DNA of 64,000 nt from CADCVT01 sp036389485. Lineage in GTDB: Bacteria > Actinomycetota > Thermoleophilia > Solirubrobacterales > Solirubrobacteraceae. A model generated the notes under the pieces. The model saw only the letters and a list, made by a program, of their open reading frames with translations, searched no databases and was not told the DNA's origin. Below, one piece after another: positions 36,920 through 44,633 of this stretch. The stretch covers positions 1-64,000 of the forward strand of contig DASVPR010000059.1 of assembly GCA_036389485.1 (NCBI GenBank). The letters are read 5' to 3'. The translations under genes and the position numbers were made by a program. The first letter of the stretch is position 1, and every line of letters starts with the position of its first letter.

Positions 36920-37675
36920 CTAGATCAGCTTCGCGAAGTGCTTCTCCTCGCGCCGGTACACCGGGACGAAGAGCGCAAGCAGCGCCGCCGCCCAGGCCAG
37001 CGGGACGAGGATGTGCCAGGCCGCCGGCGCCGTCCCGTCGAGCAGGACGGCCCGGAAGCCCTCGAACACGCCGCTCACCGGGTTGACCTCGAGGACGTCG
37101 TGCGTGTGGCCGTAGACCTCGTCGAGGGCGACGAGCCCGGGCGCGAGGAAGAACAGCGTGCGGACGGCGCTGACCGCGAACGGGCTGACCTCCGGCATCC
37201 ACACGCCGAGCAGTGCCGCGGGGTACGCGAGGGCGATCGCGAGCGCGAGGCACACGGCGATCATCAGCGGCAGCAGCAGGACCGCGGGCGTCGGCGCGAC
37301 GAGGTAGACGGCCATCATCACCGGGATCAGCAGGAGCGTCGCGCCGAACCCGACGAACTCGGTGAGCGCGGAGGAGACCGGGATGAGGCTCCGGCGGAAG
37401 CTCATGTTCGCGACGATCGAGCGGCGCAGCTCGACCGCCCGGAGGGCGTTGACGACGGTCATCATGATCAGCTGGAACGGGACGACGGCGCAAGCCACGC
37501 TGAGGCCGGCGGCCTCCCCCTCGGCGTCGATGACGAGCGCGATCAGCGCCAGGTAGACGCCGAGCGCGGCGATCGGGTCCATCAGCCACTTCAGGCGCCG
37601 GAGCGGGCCGCGGCCGTAGCGGATCTTCAGGTCCGAGCGGGTGAGGGCGACCAGGACGTCCGTCGTGCTGCTCAC
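36920..37675 (-). CDS. ABC-2-type transporter permease (polysaccharide/lipid export type)
   Basis: A 251-residue integral membrane protein with about six hydrophobic segments. The N-terminal LTRSDLKIRYGRGPLRRLKWLMDPIAALGVYLALIALVI resembles the start of the TagG/Wzm family (DLKxRYxxSxLGxLWxxxxP). Such permeases export polysaccharides or lipids together with a separate ATPase, which is not found in the window. The GTG start at 37675 is chosen because it begins the conserved opening; the frame extends upstream through composition-biased sequence. It ends near PVYRREEKHFAKLI, and infC follows 77 bases downstream. Confidence 0.85.
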   Translation of the reverse strand: MSSTTDVLVALTRSDLKIRYGRGPLRRLKWLMDPIAALGVYLALIALVIDAEGEAAGLSVACAVVPFQLIMMTVVNALRAVELRRSIVANMSFRRSLIPVSSALTEFVGFGATLLLIPVMMAVYLVAPTPAVLLLPLMIAVCLALAIALAYPAALLGVWMPEVSPFAVSAVRTLFFLAPGLVALDEVYGHTHDVLEVNPVSGVFEGFRAVLLDGTAPAAWHILVPLAWAAALLALFVPVYRREEKHFAKLI

Positions 37676-37817
37676 GGGCGCAGATGCTACGGGCGGGACT
37701 GTGACGGGACGCACTGTGTTCGGGTCGGGCAGGGCTACGGTGGCCTGACGTCCGCGGGCTCGGCTGAGCGCGTTCACCTGCGCCGCCACTCGCCCGCAGC
37801 GATTCCCGGAGGTACGC

Positions 37818-38360
37818 ATGAAGCTGCGACGCACCGCGCTCGCGGGTCTCGCCGGCGCTGCTGCGCTGGCGCCCGCCGCGCCGGCCCTTGCACTCGGGCC
37901 GCTCACCGACAAGGCCGACAACATCGACCCGATCGTCCGCATGGCGGAGCGCGCCCACGACCGCGCTCAGGACCGCCACCTGCGCCTGTTCCGCGCGAAC
38001 GCGCGGCTGCGCGGCGTCGACGCGAGCGCGCGCCGGCGGGCGGAGATCGAGGACTGGACGGTCGCGCACCTGCGGCGCGCGAACGCAAGGCTGGAGAGGC
38101 GCAACCGCGCGCTGCGCCGGCAGGCCGTCGCGACGCCGCCGCACCTGCAGGCCATCGCAGCGTGCGAGTCGGGCGGCGACCCGACCGCCGTCGACGCCAG
38201 CGGCACCTATCGCGGCAAGTACCAGTTCGACCTGCAGACGTGGGCGTCCGTCGGCGGCACCGGCGACCCCGCCGCGGCCCCCGAGGCCGAGCAGGACCGC
38301 CGCGCCGCGATGCTCTACGAGCGCGCGGGCGCGTCGCCCTGGCCGGTCTGCGGCGCGTAG
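37818..38360 (+). CDS. Rpf-like (resuscitation-promoting factor/transglycosylase) secreted protein
   Basis: A 180-residue exported cell-wall hydrolase. Signal peptide MKLRRTALAGLAGAAALAPAAPALA; residues about 38-105 form a charged helical region; residues about 106-179 are the Rpf catalytic domain: LQAIAACESGGDPTAVDASGTYRGKYQFDLQTWASVGG, with the catalytic Glu117 after Cys116 and a second Cys178 for the usual disulfide. Rpf enzymes cleave peptidoglycan and support exit from dormancy. GGAGGT lies six bases before the ATG. The 142-base upstream gap shows no recognisable riboswitch. The palindrome array begins one base after the stop codon. Confidence 0.93.
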   Translation: MKLRRTALAGLAGAAALAPAAPALALGPLTDKADNIDPIVRMAERAHDRAQDRHLRLFRANARLRGVDASARRRAEIEDWTVAHLRRANARLERRNRALRRQAVATPPHLQAIAACESGGDPTAVDASGTYRGKYQFDLQTWASVGGTGDPAAAPEAEQDRRAAMLYERAGASPWPVCGA

Positions 38361-38361
38361 C

Positions 38362-38466
38362 GGGGACTGTCCCCGCAACATGAAGGGGACTGTCCCCGCA
38401 ATATGAAGGGGACTGTCCCCCGATTGTTAAGGGGACTGTCCCCGGATTGTTAAGGGGACTGTCCCC
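38362..38466. repeat. Five-copy array of the 13-bp palindrome GGGGACTGTCCCC at 23-bp spacing
   Basis: Copies start at 38362, 38385, 38408, 38431 and 38454; all are identical and in the same orientation (central T). The four 10-base spacers are gcaacatgaa, gcaatatgaa, cgattgttaa and ggattgttaa, AT-rich against the background and related in two pairs, implying stepwise duplication. The array fills the whole gap between the Rpf gene stop (38360) and the GTG of the aminotransferase (38470). The half-sites GGGGAC/GTCCCC are perfect inverted repeats, as in a dimeric protein-binding site or a REP-like element; as RNA each could form only a 4-bp stem. Confidence 0.95.
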
Positions 38467-38469
38467 CTC

Positions 38470-39543
38470 GTGGATGCCGCCCGATTGCGCGCCGAGTTTT
38501 CCGTCTTCGAGCGCGTCGCGTACCTGAACGCGGGGACGTGCGGGCCGCTTCCGGCCGCCGCGCGCCGGGCGCTCGACGAGGTGGTGGACCTGGCCGAGGT
38601 CGACGGGCGGCGCTCCGGCTACTACGACCGGTTCCTCGCGCTGCGCGACCGGCAGCGCGAGGCGTACGCCGGGCTGCTGCACGCCTCCCCGGACGACGTC
38701 GCGCTGACGACCTCGACGAGCGACGGGATCGGGCGGGTCCTGTCGGGCCTCGACCTGCAGGCCGGCGACGAGATCCTCACCAGCGACGCCGAGCACCCCG
38801 GCCTGCGCGGCCCCCTGCTCGGCGCCCGGATGCGCCACGGCGTCGAGCTCCGGACCGCTCCGCTCGCACAGCTGGGCGAGCGCGTGGGCGACCGGACGAA
38901 GCTCGTCGCCTGCTCGCACGTCGGCTGGGTGACCGGCGACGTCGCGCCGAGCCTCGCGGGCCTCGACATCCCCGTGCTGCTCGACGGCGCGCAGGGCATC
39001 GGCGCCATCGCGGTCGACGTCGGCGCGCTCGGCTGCGCGTTCTACGCCGGCTCGGGCCAGAAGTGGCTGTGCGGGCCGGTGGCGACCGGGATGCTCTACG
39101 TCGCGCCCGAGCACCGCGAGCGGCTGAAGCCGGTGACGTTCGCGTATTCGAGCTACGAGGACGCGAGCCGCGCGCTCGAGCCCGACGCGCTCCACGCCAC
39201 GGCCCGCCGCTTCGACGCCGCGGCGCTCAACCCGGAGCTCATCGCCGCCGCGCTGGCCTCCATCGAAGTGCTCGCGGCGTTCGGCTGGGACCAGGTGCAC
39301 GAGCGCGCCCGTACGCTGGCCGCGCAGCTCGCCGAGCGGCTGGCGGGCGCGGGACGCACGGTGGGTCCGCGCGGGGCGACGACCCTCGTCGCCTGGGAGG
39401 ACGACGACCCCGAGCAGACCGCGCAGCGCCTCGGCGCCGCCGGCGTCGCCATCCGGTTCCTGCCGGGCACCCGGTACCTCCGTGCCTCCGTGGGCGCGTG
39501 GAACGACGAGCGAGACCTCGAGCGGCTGCTAGCGGCGCTGTGA
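38470..39543 (+). CDS. Class V PLP-dependent aminotransferase (cysteine desulfurase-like)
   Basis: A 357-residue fold type I PLP protein: VAYLNAGTCGPLPAAARRAL at the start, VALTTSTSDGIGRVLSGL, LLDGAQGIGAIAVDVGALGCAFYAGSGQKWLCGP (Asp of DGAQ and the Schiff-base lysine in GQKW), as in the NifS/isopenicillin-epimerase-like branch. The catalytic Cys loop of true desulfurases is not evident, so the reaction is unknown. The GTG start is only four bases after the last palindrome of the array, leaving no normal ribosome-binding site. The 3' end overlaps the convergent membrane-protein gene by 15 bases. Confidence 0.88.
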   Translation: MDAARLRAEFSVFERVAYLNAGTCGPLPAAARRALDEVVDLAEVDGRRSGYYDRFLALRDRQREAYAGLLHASPDDVALTTSTSDGIGRVLSGLDLQAGDEILTSDAEHPGLRGPLLGARMRHGVELRTAPLAQLGERVGDRTKLVACSHVGWVTGDVAPSLAGLDIPVLLDGAQGIGAIAVDVGALGCAFYAGSGQKWLCGPVATGMLYVAPEHRERLKPVTFAYSSYEDASRALEPDALHATARRFDAAALNPELIAAALASIEVLAAFGWDQVHERARTLAAQLAERLAGAGRTVGPRGATTLVAWEDDDPEQTAQRLGAAGVAIRFLPGTRYLRASVGAWNDERDLERLLAAL

Positions 39544-40047
39544 GGGCGCCCCGGCGGGCCGCACCGGCGCGGCCGTCCCGCCGGTGGGGTCCGCGCGCAC
39601 GCGGGTCAAGCGACGCGACCGGTCGCGCAGCGGGACGCGCGCGGAGATCGTGTAGCCGCGCACGCCCTCGCCCTGGGCGATCCGCACCGCGTACCACTCG
39701 CCCACCCGCCAGCCGCCCTCGAAGCCCGCGAAGATCGACTGCTCGCCGACGCGGATCCCCTCGCGCCTGCCGACCTCGAAGCCCTGCCGCCGCCCGGCCC
39801 GCAGGCCCGCCTCGCGACCGCGCGCGAACGCGTCGCGGCGGATCGCCTCGCGACCGGAGCCGCCCTCGCCGTAGCGGGCGTTCGCGGCGTCGCGCGCGCT
39901 GGCCTCGCCGGCCTGCCAGCCCTGGTCGAAGGCGCCGTCGACGTCCGCGGTCCCGCGGCCGGCCACGTAGCCGGCGGCGCCGACCGCGATCGCCATCGCG
40001 ACCGCGATGACCGCGTAGGTACCTGCTCTGACGAATCGAGCGTCCAT
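39529..40047 (-). CDS. Single-pass membrane protein with Gly/Arg-rich repeats, function unknown
   Basis: A 172-residue protein with one N-terminal hydrophobic helix (YAVIAVAMAIAVGAAGYVAG). After it comes a stretch of glycine every four residues (FDQGWQAGEASARDA, FARGREAGLRAGRRQGFEVGRREGIRVGEQ), reminiscent of GxxxG helical repeats in Yae1-like proteins. There is a basic C-terminal tail. No family is assigned. The ATG at 40047 opens directly before the hydrophobic segment. It overlaps the aminotransferase 3' end by 15 bases on the opposite strand. Confidence 0.65.
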   Translation of the reverse strand: MDARFVRAGTYAVIAVAMAIAVGAAGYVAGRGTADVDGAFDQGWQAGEASARDAANARYGEGGSGREAIRRDAFARGREAGLRAGRRQGFEVGRREGIRVGEQSIFAGFEGGWRVGEWYAVRIAQGEGVRGYTISARVPLRDRSRRLTRVRADPTGGTAAPVRPAGAPSQRR

Positions 40048-40131
40048 GCTCCCGCGGTCAGAGGCTCCTCCGGAAAGCGGAGTACGTCAACCCCTACATT
40101 CGTCCGCCCCACCTGCCGATTGAAGAGACCG

Positions 40132-40395
40132 ATGGTGCTCGATCTCGTCATCGGCTACGCCTCGCTCATCATCGGCGCGCTGCTGCTCGCGTTCAGCGGG
40201 CCGCTCGCCACGCTGATGCGCGAGGGCGACGACGGCTGGCGCGAGCGCGGCTGGACGCAGGCCTACGAGCCGGACGTCGGGTTCCTCGAGAGCGAGCGCG
40301 GCCGCTGGTGGATCTTCCGCTGCTGGCTGCTCCTCTCTGCCGCCGGCTTCCTGGTCGTCGGCGGCGGGCTGATCATCCGCGCGCTCGTCCTCTAG
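40132..40395 (+). CDS. Small two-TM membrane protein, function unknown
   Basis: An 87-residue protein with hydrophobic helices at about 3-24 (LDLVIGYASLIIGALLLAFSG) and 64-86 (WLLLSAAGFLVVGGGLIIRALVL), joined by a charged, Trp-rich loop (DDGWRERGWTQAYEPDVGFLESERGRWW). No family was recognised. ATG 40132 is used; a TTG at 40120 is also possible. Its TAG overlaps the stop of the convergent VOC-like gene at CTAG (40392-40395). Confidence 0.65.
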   Translation: MVLDLVIGYASLIIGALLLAFSGPLATLMREGDDGWRERGWTQAYEPDVGFLESERGRWWIFRCWLLLSAAGFLVVGGGLIIRALVL

Positions 40396-41078
40396 CCGAG
40401 CTCGAAGCGCACGCCGCACAGCTCCACGATCTCGCCTGCGCGGCTCGGCAGCGCGGCGTGGAACGCGTCGATCCCCTCGTCCGCCCCGGGGACGAAGCGC
40501 AGCTCGCCTCCCACGTCGAGCTGGATGCGGCCGTCGTCCGGAGCGACGCCGAGCACCTCGCCCCAGCGCGCCGCGAGCGCCTGCGGTTCCGGCGAGCGAA
40601 GTGTTGCGCCGGTCACGCCGCCCGCGGCGATCGACGCCGGCGCGCGGCCCTGCCACTCCGGCCCGCCCCAGCGCCAGCCCTCCGGCGGGTCGCAGCGGTC
40701 CAGCGCGACGATCGCCGCCCCGATGTCCCGTGGGTGGAGGTGGACGTCGACGATGTCGGGGAACGCGAGGTCCCACACCGTGTGGATCCCAAGCCGGTTC
40801 GCCCGCTCCCGCGCGCCGTCCAGGTCGTCGAGCTGGAACATGACCATGTAGCCGCCGTCGCCGCGGCGGTCCAGGTGGCGGCCGGCGGCCGTGTCCTCCT
40901 GCACGGGCGAGACGACCTCGACGAACGTGTCCCCGAGCGCCATCACCGCGTTGCGCAGGCCGAAGTGCGCGACGCCCGGGTCCGCGAACGGCTCGCCGAG
41001 TGAGAGCGCGCTGCGCAGCCGCCTGACCGCCGCGTCGAGGTCGCGCGCCGCGAGGACCGCCTGCCGGAGGCGGAGCAT
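40392..41078 (-). CDS. Glyoxalase-like (VOC) domain protein
   Basis: A 228-residue protein of the glyoxalase-like family with two beta-alpha modules: LRQAVLAARDLDAAVRRLRSALSLGEPFADPGVAHFGLRNAVMALGDTFVEVVSPV and, after residue 130, a second half with GGVTGATLRSPEPQALAARWGEVLG. This resembles the PF13468 Glyoxalase_3 type. The ligand is unknown. ATG at 41078 shares its A with the stop of the upstream copper-protein gene (TGATG), so the two are translationally coupled and may act together. The stop overlaps its convergent neighbour at CTAG. Confidence 0.85.
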   Translation of the reverse strand: MLRLRQAVLAARDLDAAVRRLRSALSLGEPFADPGVAHFGLRNAVMALGDTFVEVVSPVQEDTAAGRHLDRRGDGGYMVMFQLDDLDGARERANRLGIHTVWDLAFPDIVDVHLHPRDIGAAIVALDRCDPPEGWRWGGPEWQGRAPASIAAGGVTGATLRSPEPQALAARWGEVLGVAPDDGRIQLDVGGELRFVPGADEGIDAFHAALPSRAGEIVELCGVRFELG

Positions 41079-42448
41079 CAGCGGACGTCGATCCGCTGCG
41101 TCATCGCGACGGGGTGCAGCGAGCAGAACAGCTTGTAGGCGCCCGGCTCGGTCAGCGTCCGCTTGTAGCTGCGCCCGCCGCTCAGCGGCTGCGAGGAGAA
41201 CCCGTACGGGCCGTCGGCGACGGTGATGTCGTGCTTGAGCTCGTCGTCGAAGCGCCAGCGCAGCGTCGTGCCGGCGGGGACGTCGAGGTTGTTGAGCCTG
41301 AAGCGCGGGCTCGTGACGTCGACGGTCACGGTCCTCGGCGCCTCGAGCCGCTCGATCGCTCCGGGCGGGCGCTCGATCTCGATCGCGCGGCCGTCGCGCG
41401 CGAGACCGGTCAGCGGCACGATCCACTTCGGCGGCGCGAGGCGGCCGGCGGCCGGGTCCTTCTGCATCGCCTCGGTGATGTCGGGGGGCAGCGGCGCGCA
41501 GGGGTCCGCGGGCGCCGGACCGGGCGCGATGTAGACGTGCATGATCCCCATCGCGCGCACGTGCATCATCTCGGCGTCGTACTCGGTCGAGATCCTCAGC
41601 CGCTCGCCCTTGCGGACCGGGACACCGGTGGTCGTCGTCAGCAGCGAGCTCGAGATCGGGCCGGGCTCGTGCAGGTTCGGCAGGACGTTGTAGTACGGGT
41701 GATCGTCGTTGCCGTAGAGCGGGTGGCTCGTGAACAGCGCGCGGTCACCGCAGTCGGGCTGGCCGAGCTCGACGTTGAGCCCGCCGCCGTGGATGTGGCC
41801 GCCGGCCATGATGATCCGGCCCGAGATCGGGACGCTCCAGCGCGCCTCCTCGCGGTGGACGGAGCCCGGCGGTCCCGTGCCGGGGACGTCGAAGATGGGG
41901 TCGACCCCGCAGCCGTCGACGACGCCGGTCCAGTACGACCGCACGCCGGTGATGCCGGGGGCGTCGTCGATCGTGACGGTGTACTCGATCCACGCGCGGT
42001 CCGACCTCGCGCCGTGGTTCATGAGCATCCAGTTCGCGTCCCACCGGTCGCGGCGGCCCACCTTGTAGCCGTAGCCGGGCGGGAAGACGAGCTCGCGGTC
42101 CTCCTCGCCGGTGCCGTAGAAGCGCTCGCCGAGGCTCCCCTTGCAGTACGTGACGTCGTGCCGCGTGCGGCCGGGCCGGCCGAGGTCCTTGAACGTCAGG
42201 TGGTGGAGCATCATCCGGCTGACCGGGAGCGGGCGGCCCCTGCGGTCGGTGACCCGGGCATGCATGCGGACCACGTGCCCGCTGACGTTCGGCGCCGGGA
42301 ACCGCGAGGTCCGGTACTTCACGGCGTACGGGCCGATCCCGATCGGGCCGAAGCGCTTCGTGATCGTGCGCTGCTTCGCCTGCGCCGGGACCGCCGTCAC
42401 GGTCAGCGCGGCGATCGACGCGAGCAGGAGGACGACCGGCCGGCGCAT
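41078..42448 (-). CDS. Secreted copper protein: PHM-like monooxygenase core plus C-terminal cupredoxin
   Basis: A 456-residue exported protein. Signal peptide ends near AVPAQAKQ. The core shows the copper ligand pattern of peptidylglycine hydroxylating monooxygenases: HH pair at 82-83 (MLHHLTF), His145 (MLMNHG), HIH at 218-220 (GGHIHGGG), and Met303 (GIMHVYI). Spacings (62, 73, 83) are close to those of PHM. Residues about 365-456 form a cupredoxin with KHDITV and FCSLHPVAM supplying His, Cys, His and Met of a type 1 copper site. Together they suggest a substrate oxidase with its own electron carrier; the reaction is inferred. It is coupled to the VOC protein downstream. Confidence 0.8.
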   Translation of the reverse strand: MRRPVVLLLASIAALTVTAVPAQAKQRTITKRFGPIGIGPYAVKYRTSRFPAPNVSGHVVRMHARVTDRRGRPLPVSRMMLHHLTFKDLGRPGRTRHDVTYCKGSLGERFYGTGEEDRELVFPPGYGYKVGRRDRWDANWMLMNHGARSDRAWIEYTVTIDDAPGITGVRSYWTGVVDGCGVDPIFDVPGTGPPGSVHREEARWSVPISGRIIMAGGHIHGGGLNVELGQPDCGDRALFTSHPLYGNDDHPYYNVLPNLHEPGPISSSLLTTTTGVPVRKGERLRISTEYDAEMMHVRAMGIMHVYIAPGPAPADPCAPLPPDITEAMQKDPAAGRLAPPKWIVPLTGLARDGRAIEIERPPGAIERLEAPRTVTVDVTSPRFRLNNLDVPAGTTLRWRFDDELKHDITVADGPYGFSSQPLSGGRSYKRTLTEPGAYKLFCSLHPVAMTQRIDVR

Positions 42449-42501
42449 GGTGGCGCCAGGCTAGCCGCTGCGGCGGCGGGCCGGCCCTGCTTTCGAGCCG
42501 C

Positions 42502-42792
42502 CTATTGAACGACCTCGACCGAGAAGTTCGCCTTGTCGCCGTCGACGGAGGTGACGACCACCTCGGCGCCCAGCTCCTCGCCCTTCTTCGTGACGAGCTT
42601 GCAGCGCATCTTCTCGCCCTTCTCCGCCTTGAGGTCCTCGGGGCAGTCGACCTCCTTCGGCTCCTCGCCGACCTGCTCGGAGATGAGCGACTTGACCTCC
42701 TTCTCGACCTCGTCCTGCGAGACGACGTCCTCGCCGCAGGCGGCCAGGCCGAGGGCGAGCGAGGCCGCCACCACTGCAGATCTGATGTGCAT
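42502..42792 (-). CDS. DUF4333-type lipoprotein
   Basis: A 96-residue lipoprotein: signal with lipobox LAAC (Cys at about residue 19), then EDVVSQDEVEKEVKSLISEQVGEEPKEVDCPEDLKAEKGEKMRCKLVTKKGEELGAEVVVTSVDG, matching the DUF4333 pattern seen in actinobacterial small lipoproteins, with the conserved Cys pair DCPEDL and MRCKL. It is anchored outside the cytoplasmic membrane; the role is unknown. A similar-style lipoprotein is encoded at 45149-45517. Confidence 0.85.
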   Translation of the reverse strand: MHIRSAVVAASLALGLAACGEDVVSQDEVEKEVKSLISEQVGEEPKEVDCPEDLKAEKGEKMRCKLVTKKGEELGAEVVVTSVDGDKANFSVEVVQ

Positions 42793-42879
42793 CGGCGCAA
42801 CCTACACGCGGGGCGCGACGGCGCCAGCCTGCGTCTGCCCGACTGCAAATCGGGTTGAACGGGAATCAGGGTCATTGAC

Positions 42880-43671
42880 GTGGGGGCTTATGGAGACCGC
42901 AGCGGGCTGGACGACTGGCTGACGACCCTGCTCTCGCCGCGCCGCCGGTTCGGCCGGGCGAACGGGGCAGGCGGTGCGAACGGGGCGGTCGCGACGGCCG
43001 TGAAGGAGCCACCCGCGCGGCCCGCTCCCGCCGCCCCGGAGGCCGACGCGGCCCGCCTCGCCGCCGTTCAGGCCAAGCTCGCGCAGGCCGCGACCGCGCT
43101 GTCGGGCGCCAACGCGATGCGCACCGCGGTCATGGACCTCCTCGTCGACCGCCACGACCAGCCCGCGGCCGCCGCGGTCGCCGAGCGCCGCCGCCTGCTC
43201 CCGTTGGTCGTCCTGGCGGTGGTGTGCGCACTCGCGACCGCCGGCGCGCTCGCGACCGTCCTCACGCGCGATCCCGCGGCGCCGCCGCCCGCGGCACCGC
43301 AGCCATGCTCCCCGGGCGTCGTCGGGACGTGCACGACGGGGACGACGCTGACGATCGCGCCGGCCGGCGGCGCGCTCTCGCTGCCGGGCACCGAGGCTCG
43401 GGTCATCGGCGTGGCCGGCGAGACCGTCCGCCTCCACCTCCGCAACACGACGTCCACCTCGCAGACCCTCGCCGACCGCGTCTACGTCTCGCAGCGCGGG
43501 CAGCGCACCGACCCGACGTCCCTGACCGGCGCGGTGCCCCCCGGGGAGTCGCGAACGCTCTCGCTCCGCTTCCCGGGCACGACGGGCGCCGCCGACCTCG
43601 GCGTGGTGCCGTTCGACGAGCCGCTCGATCGCCCGTCGCGCCTCGGCGTCTTCCGCGTCACGCTCCGCTGA
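42880..43671 (+). CDS. Single-pass membrane protein with extracytoplasmic beta domain, function unknown
   Basis: A 263-residue protein. Residues about 1-105 are cytoplasmic, with an Ala-rich helical stretch (ARLAAVQAKLAQAATALSGANAM) and a charged linker. A membrane helix follows at about 107-130 (LLPLVVLAVVCALATAGALATVL). The outer part has PCSPGVVGTC and an Ig-like beta domain (VIGVAGETVRLHLRNTT, LSLRFPGTTGAADLG). It may be a membrane-anchored sensor or an anti-sigma-like partner, but no known domain is assigned. The GTG start at 42880 is tentative. Confidence 0.65.
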   Translation: MGAYGDRSGLDDWLTTLLSPRRRFGRANGAGGANGAVATAVKEPPARPAPAAPEADAARLAAVQAKLAQAATALSGANAMRTAVMDLLVDRHDQPAAAAVAERRRLLPLVVLAVVCALATAGALATVLTRDPAAPPPAAPQPCSPGVVGTCTTGTTLTIAPAGGALSLPGTEARVIGVAGETVRLHLRNTTSTSQTLADRVYVSQRGQRTDPTSLTGAVPPGESRTLSLRFPGTTGAADLGVVPFDEPLDRPSRLGVFRVTLR

Positions 43672-43686
43672 GCGAGGAGCGTCGAG

Positions 43687-43759
43687 TGGGCGATACTGGG
43701 CTCGAACCAGTGACCTCCTGCTTGTCGAGCAGGCGCTCTCCCAGCTGAGCTAATCGCCC
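43687..43759 (-). tRNA. tRNA-Val (anticodon GAC)
   Basis: A 73-base cloverleaf on the minus strand: acceptor GGGCGAT/ATCGCCC, D arm GCTC-AGCTGGGA-GAGC, anticodon arm CCTGC-TCGACAA-GCAGG with anticodon GAC, variable AGGTC, T arm ACTGG-TTCGAGC-CCAGT, discriminator A. CCA is not encoded. The anticodon reads GUC valine codons. A TACACT box precedes it at 43777-43772. Confidence 0.97.
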
Positions 43760-43771
43760 TGGGAGGCCCGC

Positions 43772-43777
43772 AGTGTA
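43772..43777 (-). promoter_or_regulatory. TACACT -10 box of tRNA-Val
   Basis: Minus-strand TACACT at 43777-43772, 12 bases before the first tRNA base at 43759. The transcript would start about 5 bases before the mature 5' end. It lies in the 24-base gap after the AraC gene. No clear -35 element. Confidence 0.5.
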
Positions 43778-43783
43778 TCGGCC

Positions 43784-44566
43784 TCAGGAGAGGTCGGTGC
43801 GGAGGGCCGAGGGGGTCGTGCCGGTCTCGGATCGCAGGACGCGGCAGAGGTGGCTCTGGTCCGCGAAGCCGGTGTCGGCGGCGAGGCGGGCGAGGTCGTG
43901 CTCGCCTTCCGCGAGGGCCTCCAGTGCGCGGCGGGCGCGCAGGCGCATGCGGTGGCGGGCGACGGTCTCGCCGGTCTCCGCGCGGAAGACGCGGCTGAGG
44001 TGGTGCGGCGAGACGGCGAGCTGCCGCGCGAGCTCGACGAGCGACACGTCCGTGTCGGCCGCGAGCGCCGAGCGGGCGGCGTCGGCGAGGCGGCGGCGCG
44101 CGGGCGTGGAGCGGGCGGTCGGCGCGCTGCCGACGTCGGCGAGGACGGCGAAGACGAGGGCGAGGGCGGGCTCGAGCGCCTCGTCCGGGTCGTCGCCGCG
44201 ACGGACCGCCGCGAGCATCCGCCGGTGGGCGAGATCGACGTCCGGCGTCGTCGGCACGGCGCCCCGAGGCAGCTCCGGGACGTCCGCGAGCAGGTCGCCG
44301 TCGAGGAACAGCGCAGTGCAGTCGTCGCCGTCGCCGTGCGGGTGGTCGTAGCGGTGCTCCTCCCCCGGGACCATCGTGTACGCGCGCGTGGGATCGAGCA
44401 CCGCGTCGCGGCCGTCCGCGCGCCGGACGAAGCACCCGCGCCGCACGAACACGACCGCGTGCCGGCCGGAGTGGAGCTCGGTCGCGCCGGCGCCCTGCTC
44501 GTGCCGGCAGCGCACGTCGCAGACCTCGAGCCCTCCACCGCGGAGCAGGGTGCGCGCGTGCAGCAC
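43784..44566 (-). CDS. AraC-family transcriptional regulator
   Basis: A 260-residue regulator. The N-terminal cupin-like sensing domain (HSGRHAVVFVRRGCFVRR, YTMVPGEEHRYDHPHGDGDD) may bind a small ligand. The C-terminal pair of helix-turn-helices, LVELARQLAVSPHHLSRVFRAETGETVARHRMRLR and LARLAADTGFADQSHLCRVLRSETGTTPSALR, is complete. It is divergent from the SRPBCC gene at 44634 across 67 bases and may regulate it and itself. Confidence 0.92.
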   Translation of the reverse strand: MLHARTLLRGGGLEVCDVRCRHEQGAGATELHSGRHAVVFVRRGCFVRRADGRDAVLDPTRAYTMVPGEEHRYDHPHGDGDDCTALFLDGDLLADVPELPRGAVPTTPDVDLAHRRMLAAVRRGDDPDEALEPALALVFAVLADVGSAPTARSTPARRRLADAARSALAADTDVSLVELARQLAVSPHHLSRVFRAETGETVARHRMRLRARRALEALAEGEHDLARLAADTGFADQSHLCRVLRSETGTTPSALRTDLS

Positions 44567-44633
44567 ATCCCGAGTCTATGAATCGAGCACGAATGTCCAA
44601 GCCTCGCCGGCCGCCGCGCGGGAAGGTGCGCGA

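Noticed and set aside
37676..37817. Cyclic-di-AMP riboswitch before the Rpf-like gene, as in some Actinobacteria
   Set aside because: I could not find the conserved sequence blocks of that riboswitch in the 142-base leader.
38362..38466. Regular short repeats as a CRISPR array
   Set aside because: The repeat is only 13 bp and spacers 10 bp, and spacers are related to each other; no cas genes are nearby.
42838..42854. tRNA-Cys-like anticodon arm CCCGA-CTGCAAA-TCGGG
   Set aside because: No acceptor, D or T arm of matching geometry flanks it; only the 17-base arm resembles a tRNA, so it is probably chance.
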